Assembly (NCBI RefSeq): GCF_001422045.1
Contig: NZ_LMLW01000009.1
Coordinates: forward strand, 1-64,000
DNA: 64,000 nucleotides
DNA from: Sphingomonas sp. Leaf242
GTDB lineage: Bacteria; Pseudomonadota; Alphaproteobacteria; Sphingomonadales; Sphingomonadaceae
Direction of reading: 5' to 3'
Program-made: the position numbers and the translations under genes
Notes under the pieces: model-generated
Told to the model about the DNA's origin: nothing
What the model saw: the letters and a program-made list of their open reading frames with translations, nothing else
Database searches by the model: none
Part shown: in pieces, positions 60,250 through 64,000 of the stretch
How positions within the stretch are numbered: position 1 is the first letter of the stretch
Layout of the letters: the number at the start of each line of letters is the position of its first letter

Positions 60250-62127
60250 ATGCGCATCCCCGCTCTAGCCACCGCCCTCGGTCTCGTCCTCGCATCCCCC
60301 GCCGTCGCGCAGACGATCGCCCCCGTCCTCACCACCCCCGACGCGCACGACCCACACAGCTACGCCCGCCCCGCCGAGGCCCGCGTCACGCACGTCGCGC
60401 TCGATCTAGCCGCCGACTTCGACACCCACGTCATCCGCGGCATCGCCACGCTCGACGTCCTGGCGAAACCAGGCGCGAAACTTGTCCTCGACGACAACGG
60501 CCTCAAGATCGTCAACATCACCGACGCCGCCGGCAAACCGCTCCCCTACTCGGTCGGCACAGTCGACAAGATCCACGGCGCGCCGCTGACCGTCACGCTC
60601 AACGGCGCCAGGAAAATCCGCATCGCCTACGCCTCCTCACCCGACGCGAAGGCGCTGCAATGGCTCACCCCTGCGCAGACCGCGGGCAAGAAACAGCCGT
60701 TCCTGTTCAGCCAGGGCGAGGCGATCCTCAACCGCAGCTGGATCCCGACGCAGGACTCCCCCGGCATCCGCCAGACCTGGGAGGCCAAGATCGCCGTCCC
60801 CAAGCAACTCACCGCGGTGATGAGCGGGCTCGCGACCGGCAAGCCGACCTGCGCTGCCGATCGCTGCACGTTCCAGTACAAGATGGACAAGCCCGTCGCG
60901 CCGTATTTGATCGCGCTCGCGGTCGGCGACATCGCGTTCAAGTCGACCGGCCCGCGCACCGGCATCTGGGCCGAACCCGCGACCTTGCCCAAGGCCGCGT
61001 ACGAGTTCGGCGAGCTCGAGAAGTTCGTCGCCGCCGCCGAGGGGCTGTACGGCCCGTATCGCTGGGGCCGCTACGACGTGCTGGTCCTGCCGCCGTCGTT
61101 CCCGTTCGGCGGCATGGAGAACCCGACGCTGACCTTCGCCACGCCGACCGCGATCGCCGGTGACCGCAGCCTCGTCTCGCTGATCGCGCACGAACTCGCG
61201 CACAGCTGGTCGGGCAACCTCGTCACCAACGCGACCTGGGACGATTTCTGGCTCAACGAAGGCTTTACCAGCTATTTCGAGAACCGGATCATGGAAGCGC
61301 TCTACGGCAAGCGCCGCGCCGACATGGAGGCCGACCTCGCCTGGACCGACATGCTCGCCGCGGTGAAGGAGGCCGGTGGCCCCGCCGCAAAGGACACGCA
61401 GCTCCACCTCGATCTCGACGCCGCGCGCGATCCCGACGACGGCATGACTCAGATCGCCTACGACAAGGGCGCGGCGTTCCTCCGCACGATCGAGAAACAG
61501 GTCGGACGCGCACGGTGGGATGCGTATCTCCGCAGCTATTTCGACCGCCACGCCTTCCAGCCGCAGACCAGCGCAGGCTTCCTCGCCGACCTCAAGTCGA
61601 AGCTGCTGACGCCCGCCGAAGCCAAGACGATCGGCGTCGATACGTGGGTTTACAGCCCCGGCATCCCCGCGAACGCGGTGCATGTGACGTCCGCGGCGTT
61701 CCCGGCGGTCGATGCGGCGGCCAAGGCGTATGCGGCTGGCGGTCCCGTCTCGGGCGTGCCCGGCAAGGCGACTACGCAGGAGATCACGCGGTTCATCACG
61801 CAGTTGCCGCGCAAGCTCCCGGCCGAGCGGTTGAAGACGCTCGACACGGCGTTCGGCTGGAACACGACGGGCAACTCCGAGATCCGCTTCGCCTGGCTGC
61901 AACTCGCGCTCGCCAATCACTATGCGCCCGCCGACGCCTCGGCCGAGCAGTTCCTGACTTCGCAGGGCCGGCGGAAGTTCGTCGCGCCGCTGTTCCAGCA
62001 GATGATGGACTCGGGCGACTGGGGCCACAAGCTGGCGATGGAGATCTACGGCAAGGCGCGGCCGGGCTATCACGCGGTCACGCAGGTCACGGTCGACCGC
62101 ATAACCGGTTGGAAACTCATGAACTGA
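60250..62127 (+). CDS. M1-family metallopeptidase (aminopeptidase), exported
   Basis: This 625-residue zinc aminopeptidase is of the LTA4 hydrolase-like M1 branch. The signal peptide starts MRIPALATALGLVLASPAVAQ. The exopeptidase motif GGMEN is at about 287-291, and the zinc site HELAH at 314-318 has the third ligand Glu337 in LNEGF. A helical C-terminal domain of the LTA4H type ends the protein. ATG 60250 gives the signal peptide; an ATG at 60208 is in frame but adds polar residues before it. It likely trims peptides in the periplasm. It stands alone between two small hairpins. Confidence 0.93.
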   Translation: MRIPALATALGLVLASPAVAQTIAPVLTTPDAHDPHSYARPAEARVTHVALDLAADFDTHVIRGIATLDVLAKPGAKLVLDDNGLKIVNITDAAGKPLPYSVGTVDKIHGAPLTVTLNGARKIRIAYASSPDAKALQWLTPAQTAGKKQPFLFSQGEAILNRSWIPTQDSPGIRQTWEAKIAVPKQLTAVMSGLATGKPTCAADRCTFQYKMDKPVAPYLIALAVGDIAFKSTGPRTGIWAEPATLPKAAYEFGELEKFVAAAEGLYGPYRWGRYDVLVLPPSFPFGGMENPTLTFATPTAIAGDRSLVSLIAHELAHSWSGNLVTNATWDDFWLNEGFTSYFENRIMEALYGKRRADMEADLAWTDMLAAVKEAGGPAAKDTQLHLDLDAARDPDDGMTQIAYDKGAAFLRTIEKQVGRARWDAYLRSYFDRHAFQPQTSAGFLADLKSKLLTPAEAKTIGVDTWVYSPGIPANAVHVTSAAFPAVDAAAKAYAAGGPVSGVPGKATTQEITRFITQLPRKLPAERLKTLDTAFGWNTTGNSEIRFAWLQLALANHYAPADASAEQFLTSQGRRKFVAPLFQQMMDSGDWGHKLAMEIYGKARPGYHAVTQVTVDRITGWKLMN

Positions 62128-62136
62128 GCTGCCCTG

Positions 62137-62155
62137 AGCGCCCGTTCGGGGCGTT
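62137..62155 (+). terminator. Small hairpin after the M1 peptidase gene
   Basis: CGCCC and GGGCG pair across GTTCG, extendable by two weaker pairs. It begins 10 bases past the stop. There is no T-tract, so its strength is uncertain. Confidence 0.35.
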
Positions 62156-62264
62156 GGTCGGCGCGGTAACACGCTTCGTCGGATATGGTTCCCGCACGGG
62201 TTCCAATTAAATCGAACCTCCCGTAGCCAGACTGCGACAAACGGGTTTTGGCCGGGGGGTCTCG

Positions 62265-62882
62265 ATGAATTTCAAGGCGTTAGCAGCGCGTTTTGCGCTG
62301 GTGGTATCGTGTGGCCTGATGACGGCCACCCCTGCTGCGGCTCAGTTCTGGCAGTGCGTGACGTTCGCTCGCTCGGTGTCGGGCATCGAAATCCGCGGCA
62401 ACGCCAACACCTGGTGGAGCCAGGCCGAGGGTCGCTACGAGCGTGGCCACACCCCGAAGGCCGGCTCGGTCCTCGCCTTCTCGCCGACCTCGCGGATGCG
62501 CGTCGGCCATGTCGCGATGGTCTCGAAGGTCGTCAGCGACCGCGAAGTCCTCCTTACGCATGCAAACTGGTCGCGCCCCGGCGCCATCGAGACCAACGTC
62601 CGCGCGGTCGACGTCTCCGCCGCCGGTGACTGGAGCATGGTCAAGGTGTGGTACGGCCCGCAGGGCGACCTCGGTACCTCGGCCTATCCGACCAAGGGCT
62701 TCATCTATTCGGGCCATGCGCCTGCTGGCGATACGTTCGATGCGCCAGCGCAGCCTTCGTTCCAGATGGCGAGCCGCACTGTCTCCGCAACTCAGCGCGC
62801 CAACGCTACGCAGCTTGCGACGATCCAGCACGGGCCGACCGACCCCCGCGGCATCTTCACGCTGGTGAACGAGGCGAACTGA
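62265..62882 (+). CDS. Exported CHAP-domain protein (putative amidase/peptidoglycan hydrolase)
   Basis: This is a 205-residue exported protein. The signal peptide ends near TPAAAQ (residue 27). The CHAP domain follows at once: Cys31 in FWQCVTFARSVSG, the WW and PKAGSVLAFSPT segment, His82 in RVGHVAMVSKV and Asn101 in LLTHANWS form the Cys-His-Asn triad of NlpC/P60-like amidases. The C-terminal 60 residues are low-complexity and of unknown role. CHAP proteins cleave peptidoglycan or glutathionylspermidine amides; a cell-wall role is likeliest for an exported one. It is monocistronic, with a convergent msrB. Confidence 0.88.
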   Translation: MNFKALAARFALVVSCGLMTATPAAAQFWQCVTFARSVSGIEIRGNANTWWSQAEGRYERGHTPKAGSVLAFSPTSRMRVGHVAMVSKVVSDREVLLTHANWSRPGAIETNVRAVDVSAAGDWSMVKVWYGPQGDLGTSAYPTKGFIYSGHAPAGDTFDAPAQPSFQMASRTVSATQRANATQLATIQHGPTDPRGIFTLVNEAN

Positions 62883-62973
62883 GGTTTGTCTGGGCGTGGT
62901 GGCGGTTGCGTCAGTCCGCGCTCTACATCCAAAGTTTCGCTACTGATCGCTCCCCGACGGTCCAATTAGGCAA

Positions 62974-63078
62974 CCACCCCGGCGAAGGCCGGGACCCAGT
63001 TGGAAAGGTCGCAGTAACAGCTCGCCACCTTCGTTAGCGACGCCGCCCAACTGGACCCCGGCCTCCGCCGGGGAGGTG
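62974..63078. repeat. Palindromic element (CCACCCCGGCG family)
   Basis: The outer arms are CCACCCCGGCGAAGGCCGG and CCGGCCTCCGCCGGGGAGG, with inner GGACCCAGTTGG and CCAACTGGACC. It shares the 332-base convergent gap 62883-63214 with a second element at 63111; no gene is seen in that gap. Confidence 0.8.
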
Positions 63079-63110
63079 CCATAAGGCCGAGCACTGATCT
63101 GCTAGCTTCT

Positions 63111-63165
63111 TGTTCTCCCGCGAAGGCGGGAGCCCAGTCTGGACCTCCGCCTTCGCGGGGGAACA
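63111..63165. repeat. Short palindromic element (GGGGGAAC family)
   Basis: The arms TGTTCTCCCGCGAAGGCGGG and CCGCCTTCGCGGGGGAACA match the outer arms of the element embedded in the EIIA-HPr-EI gene. The loop is reduced compared with that copy. Confidence 0.8.
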
Positions 63166-63214
63166 CTCTACCTGTTCAACAGCGTAACGCGCCGCACACG
63201 TTCAATGAACGCCC

Positions 63215-63703
63215 TCAAGCAGCTTTGAACGTCAGCGCATCGCCATTCATGCAGTACCGCTTCCCCGTCGGCTTCGGCCCGTCATCGAACACGTGCCCAA
63301 GATGCCCGCCGCACCGCCGGCAATGCACCTCGGTCCGCGCCATCCCCATCGTCGAGTCCACCCGCGTCCGCACCGCATTCGGCAAGGGCTGCCAGAAGCT
63401 CGGCCAGCCGGTGCCGCTCTCGAACTTGGTCTTCGACAAATAGTTCGGCAATGCACACCCGGCGCAGGAGAAAATTCCCGCGCGATGCTCGCCGTTGAGC
63501 GGACTGGAATAGGGCACTTCCGTCGCTTCCTTGCGCAACGTGTTGTACGCGTCGGGCGACAGCTTCTTCCGCCACTGCGCGTCGGTTAGGGTCACCTCGA
63601 ACCGCTCGGCAGCCTGCGCGGGTTGAGACGAGCACCCCCAGAGCGCGAAGCCGGCGACGCCTGCTCCGGCGAGCGTGAGGAAAGCGCGGCGGTCCTGGGT
63701 CAT
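63215..63703 (-). CDS. msrB: Peptide-methionine (R)-S-oxide reductase, exported lipoprotein form
   Basis: MsrB reduces methionine-R-sulfoxide in proteins. The 162-residue protein has an N-terminal signal with twin arginines and a lipobox (MTQDRRAFLTLAGAG ... ALWGC, Cys24), so it probably works in the periplasm. The domain has zinc Cys pairs Cys80/Cys83 (SCAGC) and Cys128/Cys131 (CRRCGG), SGTGWPSF, GHLGHVFDDG, and the catalytic Cys151 in RYCMNGDAL, where many relatives have RYCINS. ATG 63703 is chosen for the GGAG 6-7 bases upstream; ATG 63715 is in frame. Confidence 0.92.
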   Translation of the reverse strand: MTQDRRAFLTLAGAGVAGFALWGCSSQPAQAAERFEVTLTDAQWRKKLSPDAYNTLRKEATEVPYSSPLNGEHRAGIFSCAGCALPNYLSKTKFESGTGWPSFWQPLPNAVRTRVDSTMGMARTEVHCRRCGGHLGHVFDDGPKPTGKRYCMNGDALTFKAA

Positions 63704-63764
63704 GTTCGTCTCCATGGTTCGGATATAGGTACGGCCGAACCACCCGATAAGGTTAAGCCAAGCC

Positions 63765-64000
63765 TTAGTATTGACTGATTTCCACCGGTAATGTTCGATA
63801 GCCGTGGACGAAGCACGCGGCGACGCGCGTCGGTTCGGCGAGCACGTTGATGCGCATGCGGCGGGCGGCCATTTCCTCCAGCAGGATCGCAATCTGCATC
63901 TCCGCCAGCCGCGCGCCGACGCAGCGGTGGATCCCGTGCCCGAACGCCAGATGCCGCCGCGCATTCGGCCGATCGACCACGATCGCGTCCGCATCGTCGC
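63765..64000 (-). CDS. Cytochrome P450, C-terminal end (cut by the window edge)
   Basis: The visible 77 codons encode the last part of a P450 monooxygenase. The heme-binding loop is intact: HLAFGHGIHRCVGARLAEMQ holds the F-G-x-G-x-H-x-C-x-G pattern with the heme-ligand Cys. The C-terminus ends PVEISQY. The rest lies beyond 64000, so substrate class cannot be judged. Confidence 0.9.
   Translation of the reverse strand, partial: DDADAIVVDRPNARRHLAFGHGIHRCVGARLAEMQIAILLEEMAARRMRINVLAEPTRVAACFVHGYRTLPVEISQY

Overview
The window looks like chromosome from a high-GC alphaproteobacterium of the Sphingomonas type. The reasons are the Caulobacter/Xanthomonas-type TonB-dependent receptor, the OpgGH pair, the MprF-VirJ pair, a DUF1176 lipoprotein, and many long palindromic intergenic repeats of the kind common in sphingomonads. 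This is inferred from gene content; no rRNA or other phylogenetic marker was compared.

Layout. 1-2.8 kb is an accessory-looking edge: the 3' end of an IS5-type transposase, three small orphan genes (a duplicated TonB-C-like protein, a lipoprotein and a cytoplasmic protein of unknown function) and several short dispersed repeats. An isolated trpC and a DUF1176 lipoprotein follow. 4.85-13.1 kb (minus strand) is an N-acetylglucosamine operon: cutC, a GntR/HutC regulator, NagB-II deaminase, NagA deacetylase, a fused EIIA-HPr-EI and EIICB. Divergent from it, 13.46-31.87 kb (plus strand) is a nearly seamless glycan-degradation operon: TonB-dependent receptor, GH2, GH20, GH2 beta-mannosidase-like, GH3 with PA14, GH125, GH92 and GH29. 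Together the halves read as one N-glycan utilisation locus: outer-membrane import, stepwise periplasmic trimming, then PTS uptake of released GlcNAc. Candidate regulator sites lie in the 376-bp divergent gap.

32-44 kb holds an FAD/NAD(P)-binding protein, opgGH (osmoregulated periplasmic glucans) and a six-gene efflux operon on the minus strand (MarR, FUSC/AaeB-like, DUF1656, HlyD/AaeA, NodT-like outer-membrane factor, DHA2 MFS pump). 44-48.5 kb (minus strand) holds a chorismate mutase, a VirJ/AcvB-like hydrolase, MprF and a thymidylate kinase. 48.6-64 kb is mostly housekeeping: polyprenyl diphosphate synthase, glycine-zipper protein, CDF zinc transporter, mutS, maeB, two SDRs with a GPH-type transporter, an M1 peptidase, a CHAP-domain protein, an exported MsrB and the end of a cytochrome P450.

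The most unusual signal runs through the whole window. At least fifteen palindromic elements of several families are present. Three sit in frame inside protein genes (EIIA-HPr-EI linker, GH3 N-terminus, NodT N-terminus), and a fourth supplies the stop codon of opgH. This resembles, by analogy, the in-frame palindromic elements known from Rickettsia.
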